From Lyophyllum atratum (lineage: Eukaryota > Basidiomycota > Agaricomycetes > Agaricales > Lyophyllaceae), in contig JACGCN010000016.1 of assembly GCA_014905825.1 (NCBI GenBank), positions 558,001-622,000 on the forward strand: a DNA stretch of 64,000 nt, in the 5' to 3' direction. Both the position numbers and the translations under genes were made by a program. Shown here in pieces: positions 19,603 through 36,343 of this stretch. Within the stretch, counting starts at the first letter, position 1; every line of letters begins with the position of its first letter. The notes beneath the pieces were generated by a model. The model saw only the letters and a program-made list of their open reading frames with translations. It was not told the DNA's origin and did not search any database.

Positions 19603-19704
19603 AGGCACTGCCAGGACTCGAACCTGGGTTACGAGAATTGCGAAGTGTTAAGCTTGCGAACACGCAATCAGAATCTCGAGTGATAACCACTACACTACAG
19701 CGCC
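19603..19704 (-). tRNA. tRNA-Gln(CTG), ~30-nt intron
   Basis: Minus strand, same body as the other copies, with canonical D loop TAGTGG and acceptor GGCGCTG/CAGTGCC (one G-T wobble). Anticodon CTG sits in a CGAGA/TCTCG stem; the intron after position 37 contains a self-complementary TTGCG...CGCAA. About 60 bp of 3' flank (CCACAAGTCGATGAGTAAAA) is shared with the flank of the copy at 19177-19257, so the pair arose by tandem duplication. Confidence 0.88.
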
Positions 19705-20343
19705 GTTGCCGTCATCGTGATGCGTCAAAATCATACAACATGAGCTTGATACCTCACCAGACAGACCAACCAGCGATGCTGCGGGAGTGCTGCTTTAGAT
19801 CGCTTGTAGAGCACTACTACTCTACCCCTCATGACGTTGAGGGATCCGCGAGACAAGCATGGTTGGCTTGGGATCATTTTCCATCGAGAAGAGGAACCTT
19901 AGTAGACCTTAGTATCTACTATCGGTATGTAAGTTTCAGAACTTCATTGTCACGAAACTCTGTTGCTGCAAAAACTATCTCTGTGGCTTCGGCGATGCCG
20001 TATCTTATTGTGTCCGTGCAAGAGGCAGCCAATATATGTATTCCTTAAGGTTGTTATCAGCAATAAGTTACCTGTTGTTCGTGTGGAGGATCGTACGATG
20101 GACTTGCGAGGGGCGGGAGGCAAGAAAGCGGACCGATAGTGGACCGGCCAGTACAGGACCTATGCAGTTCCAAAATTTAAGGTTCCGGGTGGCTGTCTTA
20201 CGTAACAGCTGACTCCCGAGACAGAAGTCCTGAGTGGGCGAGCTCCATCGACGATTATCCTCAAGACCAAGGCAAGTCCAGCTCGCTGCTCAGCCCATTC
20301 TCAACCACTAACCTCCTCCCCGTCTCCAGACCCGACACTAACG
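19705..20343. other. Intergenic, upstream of RPL19
   Basis: No gene seen beyond a chance frame spanning the tRNA. The CT-rich stretch at about 20270-20343 directly before the RPL19 start fits the pyrimidine-rich leader/promoter common in fungal ribosomal protein genes. Confidence 0.4.
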
Positions 20344-21120
20344 ATGGGTGCGCCCCCTCCCTTGTCCCCACTTCACCCTTGAAGGAACTAATCGAAGTTC
20401 GTTATCCTAGTCAACCTCCGGTCGCAAAAGCGCCTCGCCGCAAGCGTCGCCGGCGTCGGAAAACGCAAAATCTGGCTCGACCCCGCTGAGCAGGCCGAGA
20501 TCGGCAACGCCAACTCCCGCACACACGTCAAGAAGCTCATCAAGGATGGCCGTGTGATCATCAAGCCTACCACTGTCCACTCACGCGCGCGCACGAGGGC
20601 ACTCCTCGCTGCTAAGCGCAAGGGTCGCCACACTGGCCCTGGTAAGAGGAAGGGTACGTCGGAGGCTCGTATGCCCTCGAAGGTGCTGTGGATGCGCAGG
20701 CAGAGGGTGTTGAGGCGGCTGCTCAGGAAGTACAGAGAGGCGGGCAAGATTGACAAGCACCTGTGCGTTGCGTTTGCCCTTTGGTTCGGGGTGTGTTTCT
20801 GGTGCTCATGAGGGGATTTTTTTTCTGTTGGACAGGTACCACTCGCTCTACCAAAAATCCAAGGGTAACGTCTTCAAGAACAAGCGTGTGCTCATGGAGT
20901 ACATCCACAAGGCCAAGGCCGAGAAAACCCGCACAAAGGTCCTCACCGACCAGATGGAGGCCCGCCGCATCAAGAACAAGGTCCGTTTACACTTCTCGTC
21001 CACACATATTAATACTGACTCATCTTGTTCCAGGCTGCCCGGGAACGTCGCATTGCCCGTGTGCAAGAGAAACGTCAGGTCTTCCTCGCGGTGGCGAACG
21101 AGGATGTTGTCGCAGCGTAG
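20344..21120 (+). CDS. RPL19: 60S ribosomal protein L19 (eL19)
   Basis: Four exons: 20344-20347, 20411-20762, 20836-20980 and 21034-21120, giving 195 residues, the usual eL19 length. The first coding exon is only ATGG; it is required to reach the N-terminus [14 protein letters not shown]. Conserved stretches include [41 protein letters not shown] and the C-terminal Lys/Arg-rich helix. The protein sits in the large subunit and helps form bridges to the small subunit. The very early intron is typical of ribosomal protein genes and may mediate splicing-linked regulation, which is inference. Confidence 0.97.
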
Positions 21121-21425
21121 ATTATCATCCAATCGATCTTCGTTTTTTCTCTTCTCTTGTCTCTTTGTGCATTGCTGTCATGAATCATCTCCGCAAATCC
21201 CATACTACATACGTCCAGTACCACACCATGCAACCTTATGCTAGGGAATGATTATGCCAGATTCTATCTCAATGTGTGAGGCGCTTGGAGTAGTCGAAAA
21301 TTGTAGTAGTGCTGTTGATGAAACATTGCAACAAACAACTTGCGCAGCGTCGGCGACGTCTTCTGGGGAGACCTCTTTTTCGACGCGCTGCCCCTGACTT
21401 GAATATACCTTAGTCTCCCTCCAGT

Positions 21426-24181
<2,756 letters not shown>

Positions 24182-24318
24182 GAGTTGGGCTGGAGAGGGC
24201 GGGGGTGTATATGTGGGCTTTCGTGCGGATATACAATATGTAGTCAAATTTATCCTTGGGACTTGGGTATCCTGTGTTTGGGTAAGGACTTGTAAATATT
24301 TGTGGGGAGACTGTATAA

Positions 24319-24411
24319 GGCGCTGTAGTGTAGTGGTTATCACTCGAGATTCTGACGCTGTCGTACACGATCATTGTTCTCGTAACCCAGGTTCGAGTCC
24401 TGGCAGTGCCT
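24319..24411 (+). tRNA. tRNA-Gln(CTG), 21-nt intron
   Basis: GGCGCTG acceptor pairs with CAGTGCC (one wobble). A box TAGTGTAGTGGTTATCAC, anticodon stem CGAGA/TCTCG, anticodon CTG, intron about 24356-24376 at the canonical position after base 37, T arm CCAGG-TTCGAGT-CCTGG, discriminator T. This is the best-formed copy, lying about 140 bp after the MY​ST gene. Confidence 0.92.
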
Positions 24412-24498
24412 AAATGCATGATCACTTTTTTGTGGTCAGATGTCAGGCATTTCTTAGTATGATGAACCTCATGTCATTTAGAGATGAAGCATTGTACA

Positions 24499-24579
24499 AG
24501 GCGCTGTAGTGTAGAGGTTATCACTCGAGATTCTGATGATGGAATTTCTCGAAACCCAGGTTCGAGTCCTGGCAGAGCC
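24499..24579 (+). tRNA. tRNA-Gln(CTG), 9-nt intron
   Basis: Same body as the neighbours, but with D loop TAGAGG and acceptor mismatch (CAGAGCC), exactly as in the copy at 19177-19257; the introns TGATGGAAT and TGATACGAT are also similar. These two are therefore closest paralogues across the two clusters. Confidence 0.8.
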
Positions 24580-24687
24580 TCTAATCCAGACATATTTTGA
24601 TGCCTCGGCCGATCTCTGATTTTTGCTGCTCTATACTTTGACGTCTCCCAGTCTCCAGATTATGGCTTCGAGTGTGTGCGGTGCAAA

Positions 24688-24795
24688 GGCGCTGTAGTGT
24701 AGAGGTTATCACTCGAGATTCTGATGAGCAGGACTCCTAATAGGAGATGCGCGGTCCGTCTTCTCGTAACCCAGGTTCGAGTCCTGGCAGTGCCT
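24688..24795 (+). tRNA. tRNA-Gln(CTG), ~36-nt intron
   Basis: Acceptor GGCGCTG/CAGTGCC, D loop TAGAGG, anticodon CTG. The intron about 24725-24759 contains a hairpin-like GGACTCCTAATAGGAG. Third member of the plus-strand cluster. Confidence 0.87.
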
Positions 24796-25374
24796 TGTAC
24801 GATTTGTTGAACCTTTTTTTCCAATTGGGAGACCATGACATAGTGACCCATGTACCGGAATGTCGGATGTCCATCCACTGCCAGTAAGGAACAATTCTAT
24901 TTATATCGTGCCGCCCGGAATCTGCTTGTCAACAAGTTGTGGGGTCTGGGGAGGGTGCAAGGATGAAGAATGCCGGGACCTGGAACGCAGGTCATAGCGA
25001 TTGTGCATGAAATGAGAAGGGAGGGCGAGATCTGACGAAAGACGAAGGCATGGTATATTTGAGGGTAAAGAGTTTATATCTAATCTAATCTATGTGTTGT
25101 GACGCCGGGGCTATCGTCATTCTCCTTGACCACTGTCCTGCCACCAACCACAGTCTCCCCCAGTTTACAAAGAAATCGGTTCCGAAGTTTGGCAAGGATT
25201 CAATCGTGCCTGATCCCGGTGTTTGCGTGAGTCGTTTCAGCGTGCCAACAGCCGACCTCATCATCTACGATATGGAAGGTGCTTGTAATCGAAAGTGGAC
25301 CATGATGAGCTTGCATTTGCGTCGCGTCGTTACTCAGAGCTGACTGCCACAAACACACGAAGGTGTACTAAATG
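24796..25374. other. Gap before the GMC pseudogene
   Basis: No gene supported. Some of 25190-25300 may be decayed 5' sequence of the following GMC copy, but alignment by eye is too weak to claim it. Confidence 0.35.
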
Positions 25375-26620
25375 CAGTTGTTCCCTTCTTCCAGTATTCT
25401 ATTGTGAAAACGCCCTTCTCGACTGGAATTCCACGACTACGCCGCAGAATGCTCTGAATGGACGCGTCCTTACCTACTGAAGGGGCCATGTTCTTGGAGG
25501 GTCCAGCTCAACCAGTAAGACGTTCCCCTGTGTGGGCCTGGAATTCTCTGGAGCTGTTCTTCAAGTTGGTATGGTTTACACGCGTGGTTCTTCATCTGGT
25601 TTCGATGGATACGCGAAGGCAACTGCAGATCCCGGTTGATCCTGGAAGAAGTTGCAACCCTGTATTCGAAAGGTATGTCCGTCCATCGTTGCTCTCATCA
25701 TCCTATCTAACGCTTGCTCAAGCAGAGCGATGGACTGAGCCAGCCAACAAGCACGACACAAGTGGCCAGTTTGCTCCTTCTGCACACGGGTTCGAGGGCA
25801 TGACCTCCGTCAGCTTTCCTCGCGTTCCGCAAATCATCGACTCTCGTGTGCTACAAGCCGCAGAGGACTCGGGGGGATATTTCGTACGACGAAGGCATGA
25901 ATTCTGGTGATCCTATTGGAATTGGTATGTGTACTCCCTATTTTGATATCTATTCACGCGTTCTATAATCGACAATACACAGAGGCAAACGAAGCAGCGC
26001 AGCGACGTCGTACCTGCACCAAAATTCTTGAAGCGACACGATCTAGATATCGTTCTTAATACACGAGTGATACGCATCCGGACGGTGGAAATTGCCCAGG
26101 ATTCTACCGGCGTGTTTTCCAAAAGCTGAGTTTACTTTTTACCGAGCCACTCATATCATCTGGTACAGGGTCTCGCCGTGTTCGTATGTCCGTTTCAAAA
26201 GAAGTCATCTTGGTCGTGGGGGTCATAGGAACGCCGCATATCATGCTTGAACTCGGCAGTGGAGATGACCACTGATGAAGAGTTGGACGAGCTCATTCAC
26301 GAAACGGTAGGGATAGGCGCGCATCCTGTTGGGACAGCGGCGATGTCGCCTCGGGGTGCGAAACATGGTTTGGGGGATCCGACCTTGCTGTTAAGGGGGA
26401 ATCAGGGCTTCGTATCGTGGATGCCTCGATTATGGTGAGTCGAATGCAACCTGGCATGCCTACCAGCTAATCGTATGGTATTTCTTTTAGCCATTTGTAC
26501 CGTGGGGCCATAGTCAAGCTGCTGTCTGTATCATCGCTGAGCGGGCGGCAGACCTCATCAAACATACATGGCTGGATCGCGATCCTTACTATCTAGCACC
26601 CCCCTGGCAGCGATGCTATC
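25375..26620 (+). pseudogene. Decayed GMC oxidoreductase, tandem relative of the intact downstream gene
   Basis: Scattered blocks align in order with the intact gene at 27112-29455: CCCTTCTTCCAGTATTC (25385) with its exon 3, the GGCCAGTTTGCTCCTTCTGCACACGGGTT block near 25763 with exon 5, TAGAGGGATCC-type GATCCTATTGGAATTGG at 25910 with the exon 5 end, the DEELDELIHET...HPVGTAAMS block at 26276-26345 with exon 10, and GHSQAAV...IAERAADLIKH at 26501-26570 with the last exon. Frames between blocks change repeatedly, stops intervene, and a large internal piece (between KEVIL..GVIGTPHI and the substrate-domain end, near 26240) is missing. The N-terminal FAD motif was not found. It is a broken, non-functional copy. 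Confidence 0.8.
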
Positions 26621-29455
<2,835 letters not shown>

Positions 29456-29875
29456 TCCTTAGCATCTGCCGGTGCAGTTCCAGTGCATTTATTAGTTAGC
29501 TTCAGTTCATGTCATGGAAGGTGCTAAAAGGTTGTTTGAATCAACTCGGATGCAAGTTCGCGGGTGATCAAAGCACCGGGTGATGCCGCTTTGTAAATTT
29601 GCTCTCGTCCAGTTAGAGTTGGCTGCTTCCAGAGCCTCAGCTGGAAAGGCGCGAAAATCTCCATCTACTGGACTCTCTTTGAATCGTTGTCCCGCAACAT
29701 AGATCATGTATATTAATGTAGGTCGTAGTGATTTGTATCCGCTCCTTACACTCTACTTTCGGTATAAGGTATGTTCTAGATGTGAGGAGTGATCATGACT
29801 CTTGTCACTCGTAATTCCATATTCCATTGCGCCTTCCTTCCAGAAAGGCTAGGCTCTCGTCTGATCTTGAAGGCC
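29456..29875. other. Convergent 3' intergenic region
   Basis: Lies between the ends of the GMC gene (+) and the methyltransferase (-). No gene seen. Confidence 0.5.
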
Positions 29876-30842
29876 TCATCCTGTAACGCCCAAATCCTCC
29901 GCCCCCTCCCAAGTTCCCCAACAAGCAAACTCATTGGCGAGTCCACCGTGCTCGGGGTCGAGTGATGTCAAGCGAAGAGGGCCAATTGGTGGATTATCGT
30001 ATAGCCGGTGCAGTATGTCTTCGATTGAGGTGGAGGTTATAAGAATGAGTTTGCCATGCTTGGGATGGATTATTTGACGAATGGTCTGTATTAATTTCTT
30101 ATTCGTTGCCTGATAGAAAAAGAGTCGGATCATAACGACAAGGTGGCGATTTAAGAGTGAATGCTTACTTCGTTCAAGAATGGGGGATCGACTACGACGA
30201 CATCAAAGGCCCCACGAAGGTTCTCGGGGAAGACATCCGGTTCATCCAAATCATAACGGATAACTTTGCTCGGCGCAAGGATATTAAACCTTTGATCGAA
30301 TTCGAGAAGCCTCGCTCCTTCAAGCGGATTCGTGTGCTGGAACGCGACAAAACCGGTTGGGCAACACACGAATGCTACCTTCGACGATTCCGTACAAAGT
30401 GACCTGATGCTTTTGGCGAGCCGCGTAGCAAATGATGTGGAATACCTGGCGCATTGGGAATCATGGTTTGGGTTTGGCGGATCCATCAGCAAATCATCGA
30501 GGCGGAAGGACAGGCGTTCCAGAACTGGGTCCTGCCTGTACAGCCATATCAATGAACTACTCACCAGAACTGACTCAGCTGCCAATCTTCGCCAAATGCG
30601 AGACGATATTCGTCTACGCTCATCATGGGGGGATCTGGTTCTTCAATGCTCACATTAAATGCAAGACTCGCGACCCGGGCAGCCGCCTTTTCGGCCAGAT
30701 CATTGAAACGTTCCTCCTCCTCCGCCTTGGATGATAGGAAAGATTCCAGGAGTGCGAGAGTGTCCACCGCTAGCTGTGGTGGAGAACTTGAGAAGGAAGA
30801 AAAGGTGGCACTCGAGCGAGGGGACTCTGGGATCTCGTGCAT
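29876..30842 (-). CDS. EFM5: EEF1A lysine N-methyltransferase (EFM5/EEF1AKMT1-like)
   Basis: Three minus-strand exons: 30842-30565, 30445-30169 and 30085-29876, giving 254 residues. The family signatures are the LSQFWYS motif, created by joining exons 1 and 2 across a 119-nt intron, and VVVDPPFLNE, the DPPF motif of N6-adenine/lysine methyltransferases. VAFVCCPTGFVAF and a final strand-rich part also match. The N-terminal ~60 residues are an acidic, Glu-rich coiled stretch (SSKAEEEERFNDLAEKAA) found in many fungal orthologues. EFM5 trimethylates a lysine of translation elongation factor 1A. The first intron is longer than its neighbours and is open on part of its length, so an intron-retained product is conceivable. 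Confidence 0.9.
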
Positions 30843-31345
30843 AGTTATGACCTGAGTTACGAAGTAGTGTTGGAATTTTGTTAGATCTTGGTTGATCAAA
30901 ATATTTTGCAAAAAAACAAATTTTGTCACTGTTTACTATCACCTCCCGATGCCACGCGACTTTAGCCCATGTCATGTAGCCCTAAAGATGGATGGGTTAT
31001 GGTCGTTCAGTTCGCGGAGCACATCTATTGAGTTGACAGATAGTGGATTCTAAAAGATCACAAATTTGGTCGCGGTGAGCTGGCTTCCTTCATGTTATCG
31101 CTGGTACGATCAGACTTATAGTGGGATATAGTTATGACGCCTGCAGTTTGTCCAGTAGTCACATCCATAAATCTGGCTACCAGCGTCGAAATCCGGGCTA
31201 GAATGGCATCTCAGAGCATCTCAGTGGGAAAAGAGGCATGGTAGATTGCGGAGGAGCGATTCCGATCAAAACCAACGATGGCAAATAAAACATACAAGCA
31301 CGTGGTTATCTCTGATTTCATCTCCTCAACTTCTTGATCGAGACC
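30843..31345. other. Divergent promoter region (EFM5-like / ADE8)
   Basis: About 500 bp between two divergent genes. No gene seen. Confidence 0.5.
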
Positions 31346-32089
31346 ATGACAGTAGAAAGAAAAGTGGTTGTCCTCATCTCGGGTTCAGGTGAGTCTCCGT
31401 CGGGCGCCATACGCATTTACATCTTCAGTAATATTCGACCTACAGGGAGCAATCTACAAGCCCTCATAGATGCTCAAAATACACCAGCCCTTCCGAACGC
31501 AAGGATAACCTTGGTTTTTTCCAACCGAAAAGCGGCTTATGGCCTGACACGTGCTGCACAATCAAGTCCACCGATACCAACATCGTATCTCGCTCTTCAA
31601 CCGTATTTGAAGGCCAACCCCGGAAAGACACGAGCCGACTACGACGAAGAGGTCGCGCGTGTTGTTCTGCAAGGGAATCCCGATCTGATAATATTGGCCG
31701 GATGGATGCACATATTTGGAGAGAGATTCTTGGAGCTAGCTGATGGCATAAAGCCACTAGGACATGGCGAAGAACTGCGGAAACCTGTACCCGTAATCAA
31801 CCTACACCCGGCCTTGCCAGGCGCCTTTGACGGAGCAAACGCGATTGAGCGGGCATTTGAAGCGTTCCAGAAGGGGGAGATTTCGCGTTCGGGAGCAATG
31901 GTACATCGAGTGGTGAAGGATGTTGATCGCGGTGAACCTCTGGTTGTTAGAGAAGTGCCTATCATGAAGGACGAGCCGATCGAAGCGTTCGAGGCGCGAC
32001 TCCATGAGGTAGAGCATGAAATTATTGTGGAAGCGGCAGCAAAGGTCCTCGATGAGGTGAACCCATTGAAGGTGTGTACTCATAGTTGA
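31346..32089 (+). CDS. ADE8: Phosphoribosylglycinamide formyltransferase (GAR transformylase)
   Basis: Two exons: 31346-31388 and 31446-32089. The product of about 228 residues starts MTVERKVVVLISGSGSNLQALI, where SGSGSNLQA is the phosphate-binding start of the PurN family. Catalytic residues are visible in INLHPALPGAF (Asn and His) and in the segment MVHRVVKDVDRGEPLV (Asp). The enzyme transfers a formyl group from 10-formyl-THF to GAR in purine synthesis. As in other fungi it is a stand-alone protein, separate from ADE5,7. The 3' end is slightly uncertain: a donor at 32072 with an acceptor at 32121 would replace the last four residues by one. Confidence 0.95.
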   Translation: MTVERKVVVLISGSGESPSGAIRIYIFSNIRPTGSNLQALIDAQNTPALPNARITLVFSNRKAAYGLTRAAQSSPPIPTSYLALQPYLKANPGKTRADYDEEVARVVLQGNPDLIILAGWMHIFGERFLELADGIKPLGHGEELRKPVPVINLHPALPGAFDGANAIERAFEAFQKGEISRSGAMVHRVVKDVDRGEPLVVREVPIMKDEPIEAFEARLHEVEHEIIVEAAAKVLDEVNPLKVCTHS

Positions 32090-33404
32090 ACTCTGATCCC
32101 TCTGAATCTATATTACTGCAGTCTTAATATACACTCTCGACGAAACTTATATTCTAGTGAGCAGTCTGATCTGCTTGGATATCCGACTGTAATTCTATTT
32201 TAGGACCATACCTGCTGTGGCCATCAATATCTCGCAGTGGACACCGTAGGTTTGTGGCCTGCGACATTCGCCATACCCAGCACATCAGCGTCGTTCCCGA
32301 ATCGCCTTTGGCGTAGGTGCGACGGCGAAAGCCCGGCCCTGTTATATGATCGGTTAGCATCTCAGTGGAATGCCAGATATTCTTTTCCAGATTCCCGAGT
32401 CCAAACAGCCTTTCTTAGGTCGTCAGATCACTTTGGAAATCACATCCCTGGACTAAGACGGATCCTACTGGGCTTCTTAGGAGTACTCGCTCTTCAACGA
32501 CCCAGCTGACGGGTCGTACAGCAGCCTTGACATCGCGTCCTTTATTGTTGAATAAGGCACCCTTGCTGTAGGGTTAGTGTGGTGTGGATGGGTTTATGGA
32601 AAGTGAAATCGTGACTCGCTAGCGATTACAGCCAATATGTCCGAGCACATCCTGGCTTCTTTCTGATTCTGGAATTACTAGATTCGATGAGTGTAGAAAC
32701 CCTGACAGATGGTGATAATTCCGAAGGAGCTTGCGTTCGGGACGTTCAAGCAGCTGGCAGTTTCATATTCGAAACATCAGTTCATCGAGTGTTGACGAAA
32801 CCTGGATACTAGCCCCCGCAAAATCCGTGTTCTCGGAGAAGTACCTAGTTTCACGCAAGACCTGTTACGAGGATCAGCTTCATAAGGTCGAGCATGGCAT
32901 TGTATCAAAATACTGAAGGTTCTCGAGAAGTTTACTCACTGCGGAAGCGCTGAAGCTTGAAGATGCGCCTTCATTGTATGATGGCGTCGTTGGATTGAGA
33001 TTAGTGGCCTTCACATGAAATGCATATGTTCTCTGGTTCGACGATATCCTGCGAGTAAGTCTTGGTGGTCTTTCGATAACTTTCTATGTTTTCCGCCGAA
33101 GTTATTGGTCAAACACGGTCACCTGAGATTCACGCTTCTGTACCTAACATGTGCAAATCCAGTTGAACCACTGAATTTCGGTTCTCCCGTCTCTGCACGT
33201 TGGACGTCTGGACATCGAGCTGTGCAGCCCTCTTGCGCCACCCAATTCAAGTTTTCTCACAAGCGATACCCAAACTAGATTCAGCGTTCTCGAGCTGGCT
33301 ATCGCACTTCCTTCCAGCTCGTCAAGCTCTTGTCGAAACCTAAATATCGGTGGCGACACGCTCTCTTTTCAAGACGCAAGGTCACTATATTTGGCTGCAC
33401 AGCA
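32090..33404. other. 1.3-kb gap without a supported gene
   Basis: Frames of up to 90 codons on either strand, none with motifs or splice chains that I trust. The right part should contain the promoter of the pseudokinase gene. Confidence 0.4.
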
Positions 33405-36343
33405 ATGTCCGATTATTCAACCAGCGGGCGTGGTGATTTAGATCTGGTATGTCCTCCAGCACGACAAGACTTTGGAGTGCTAACAGCCTCTGTTCCTGCA
33501 GATCCTTTCTCCGTCTTCCACCCTCTGTTCGGCTTCACCCGCCTTGCGTAGTTTTGAAATATCTACCACTCCCCATCTCGAAATGGACTCGATCGATACC
33601 TCTCCTTTCTCGGTCCGTTTCTGGAAGCGTTTGAACGATTACCATCTGCTCAAGTCTTAGTTCCAGGATTCCTTTTCTGGTTTGATCGAGGAGCCTGTGG
33701 GCTGGCAGAAAGGAACAGAGATAGCACACGTTGATGCAAGCTATGACATCGAGGTTTGTCTGTCCTTGTGAATCATGTGTGACCCTAGTTCACAATATTT
33801 TGCAGCGCTTCACCAATGTCAAAGAGCTAGATCCTGAGTGGGATGACGAAGATGTTGACGTGTGTACATACCCCTTCTCGTAGGCCGCCGATTACTGATC
33901 CTCGCGACTGATCCTGGTAGGAAATTCTTGTCATGTCCGCAAAAGTAACTCGAAAGCTTTCGACTATTGAAGAGGAAACTCCGAGGATGACCAATTCTCA
34001 GGTTCGTCCCTCATGCCCTTGGAGGAAATTCGAAACCTGACGGCAGTACTTATCAGCTGACAACAATGTCGGATTTTGAGCTGCTCCCGTTTTGCCGGGG
34101 GGGCACCAAGCAAGCTCAATTGTACAGAAAGCGTGATACAGGCCAGATCTATGCCTTCAGGACCTTCCGAGATATTGCGAAACCATCGTGTGAGCAAACT
34201 ATCCTCAATATGATCAAAGACTTGAAGGCACCCTTTTTACCGCGGATACACTGGACGTTTTGGGAACGGGGTTGTGTTTCCATGGTTATGGTATGGGCGA
34301 TAATGCTCTGCGTCTTTGTTGTCGACGCTCAGCTCTTCATCCTGTAGGAACATTATCCCCCCAAAAATTTACGAGATCTTATAGATTTCGGAGGCGCCCT
34401 CCAGCGCGAGCATGCCCACTTCTATGCCTGCGAGCTCGTAAGCTAGTATGCTGGGGCGCGTCATTTTCTGTACTGATCGTGTGTTATGTCCAGGTTCAAG
34501 CTATGTCTGCCCTCCATGTTGCTGGTATCGTTCATCGCGATCTGAGGCCAGAAAACGTCTTGATCGACAGTAACGGCCACATCGTCCTCGATGGCTTTGC
34601 GTCCTCGGAGATCCTTCGCCAGTCAAGGGAGGCCGGAGAACACAATTATCTGTTCTGCACGACACCCATCAGCGGGAACTCAGCGTCCCGGGCTCCTGAA
34701 CTTCTTTTAGGCTGGGCACACGATTTTGCTGTGGATTGCTGGGGTTTTGGCTTGGTCTTACGTTTTATGCTCTCTGGAATGGTGTGCACCTCGTCTCTGC
34801 TTCCGGACACGTGGACTGATCATTTGAACAGCATCTTTTTGGCCCGGATTGGCCCTCGCGCACATCCTGGAGAGATCTCATTGTCCATGATCCTATACCA
34901 CTGTGCCCTCTTATTGAGTCTTCCGCACAGGACTTAATCGACGAGGTGTGCGACCCAATATCCCTTTACTTTTATCTAACCCCCACCAGTGCCTCGAGCG
35001 GAATCCTATTGTACGGTTGAGCCTTCCGGGCATCAAAAAACATGCATACTTCGCTGCGACGTAAGTGCGATTTGCTTTACCATTCACTTCATTGATAATG
35101 TTCTTAGTGACTGGAAGAAAGTAGCAGCCAAACGCATTCGAGGTTTGACATTTACATTTAGGCGCCCACTCTGCTTGTGGATATTATCTCATTACTTACA
35201 ACAGTTCCGTTTCCATTGGATCCGAAACTGGAAAGCAATGTCTCTCCTCTTGGTTTCCAGATCGACAAAACGGGTTTTATCGCACCCAAGACAGGTGCTC
35301 GGCATTCTCGAGATTCATCACGCTTTGGGATACCCGCCTCAATTTCAAACACTACCTCTGAGGACGCCCTGTTGGCTACATCTGCAAGTTTCGATGATCT
35401 CCACGGCCTGCCCAGGATCTTCAGGATGTCCTCTTTGCTCGACGATCTTCCGGAAACCATGGAATCGATGTCTCCGTCGGATCCTACAATGCATAGTGCT
35501 CTGACTCTGAACGACTCGCCTCCAAATGTCCTCAAGTCCGATATAAATCCTCAAGACCGCATGGCTTTGTTTTGGGAGACCTTGGACTCGGAGCAGGTAT
35601 CGGTTTCGCCTGCGCCCTCAATCAATTCTACGGATACGACCCCTCGACCTCGAAAGCTCCGCAAATCTCGTTCCTCAATCTACCCCGAACAACGTTTTTC
35701 CACTCTTAGCACGTCGTCGCTCCAGAACAAGCTCCGCAAGAAGGTTCGACCTGCCCCTGCCCCGCCACCCCTGCCAGCGAACGATCAGCAGACGCCGCCT
35801 GAACCCGATCTACCGGAAGGGGTGACGCAAATCGGAAGCGGGATTGGGTTCACGTACAATATTCCCGTTGCGGTAGGATCCGGGGAGTCTATCTGTTCAG
35901 ACGTGCCACAGACCTGTCATGGGATGTTCCAAGGACGACTTCCTAGCCTCGGACTTGGACTCGGACTCGGATCTCGCTCGACGACCGCACTGGCAAAAGC
36001 CAAAGCAAGACGCACACTTCTTAGCCTCGCCATTCCCCAGACCCAGACGCAAGAAGACATGGACAAGGCGGCTTTTCCAAGAGACTTTAGGGGATCGAGC
36101 TGGAGTCTTGTGACGCCGTCGCTGCTGCCTGTTTCGGATATCGAGTCTCAGAGCGCGGAAGGGGCATTGAGTTCGCCGGTATCGGACGCTGGGCCGCTGA
36201 CGCCTGCCACTTTGGTCTACGAGGAGCCAGAGGTGGTCGTGATCGGGGAGGATGGGTTTAAGGAGGGTGTTGCGCAGGAGGTCAAGGCAGGCGATGTTGA
36301 GGTGACGTTGCGTTTGGTGGGGCCTTGTAGGAGGGTAGAATAG
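33405..36343 (+). CDS. AGC-like pseudokinase with long C-terminal tail
   Basis: Twelve exons (33405-33446, 33502-33612, 33661-33753, 33806-33859, 33921-34001, 34057-34290, 34348-34437, 34494-34781, 34832-34945, 34990-35060, 35108-35120, 35162-36343) give 790 residues. The kinase-like domain spans about 130-400: EHYPPKNLRDLI hinge, HRDLRPENVLID catalytic loop, SRAPELLLG, VDCWGFGLVL, and NPIVRLSLPGIKKHAYF followed by TDW as in AGC kinases. Key positions are altered: the ATP-anchoring Lys is replaced (YAFRTF), DFG reads DGF in IVLDGFASSE, and the glycine loop is poor. It should therefore be catalytically weak or dead. The last 390 residues are disordered, Ser/Pro-rich, with a Leu-Gly repeat (LGLGLGLG). 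A scaffold role is inference. Exon 11 is only 13 nt, and its downstream intron is short (41 nt). Confidence 0.8.

Noticed and set aside
35141..35161. A 19-nt intron after KRIR in the pseudokinase gene
   Set aside because: Far too short and out of frame with the tail; a 41-nt intron from 35121 keeps phase instead.
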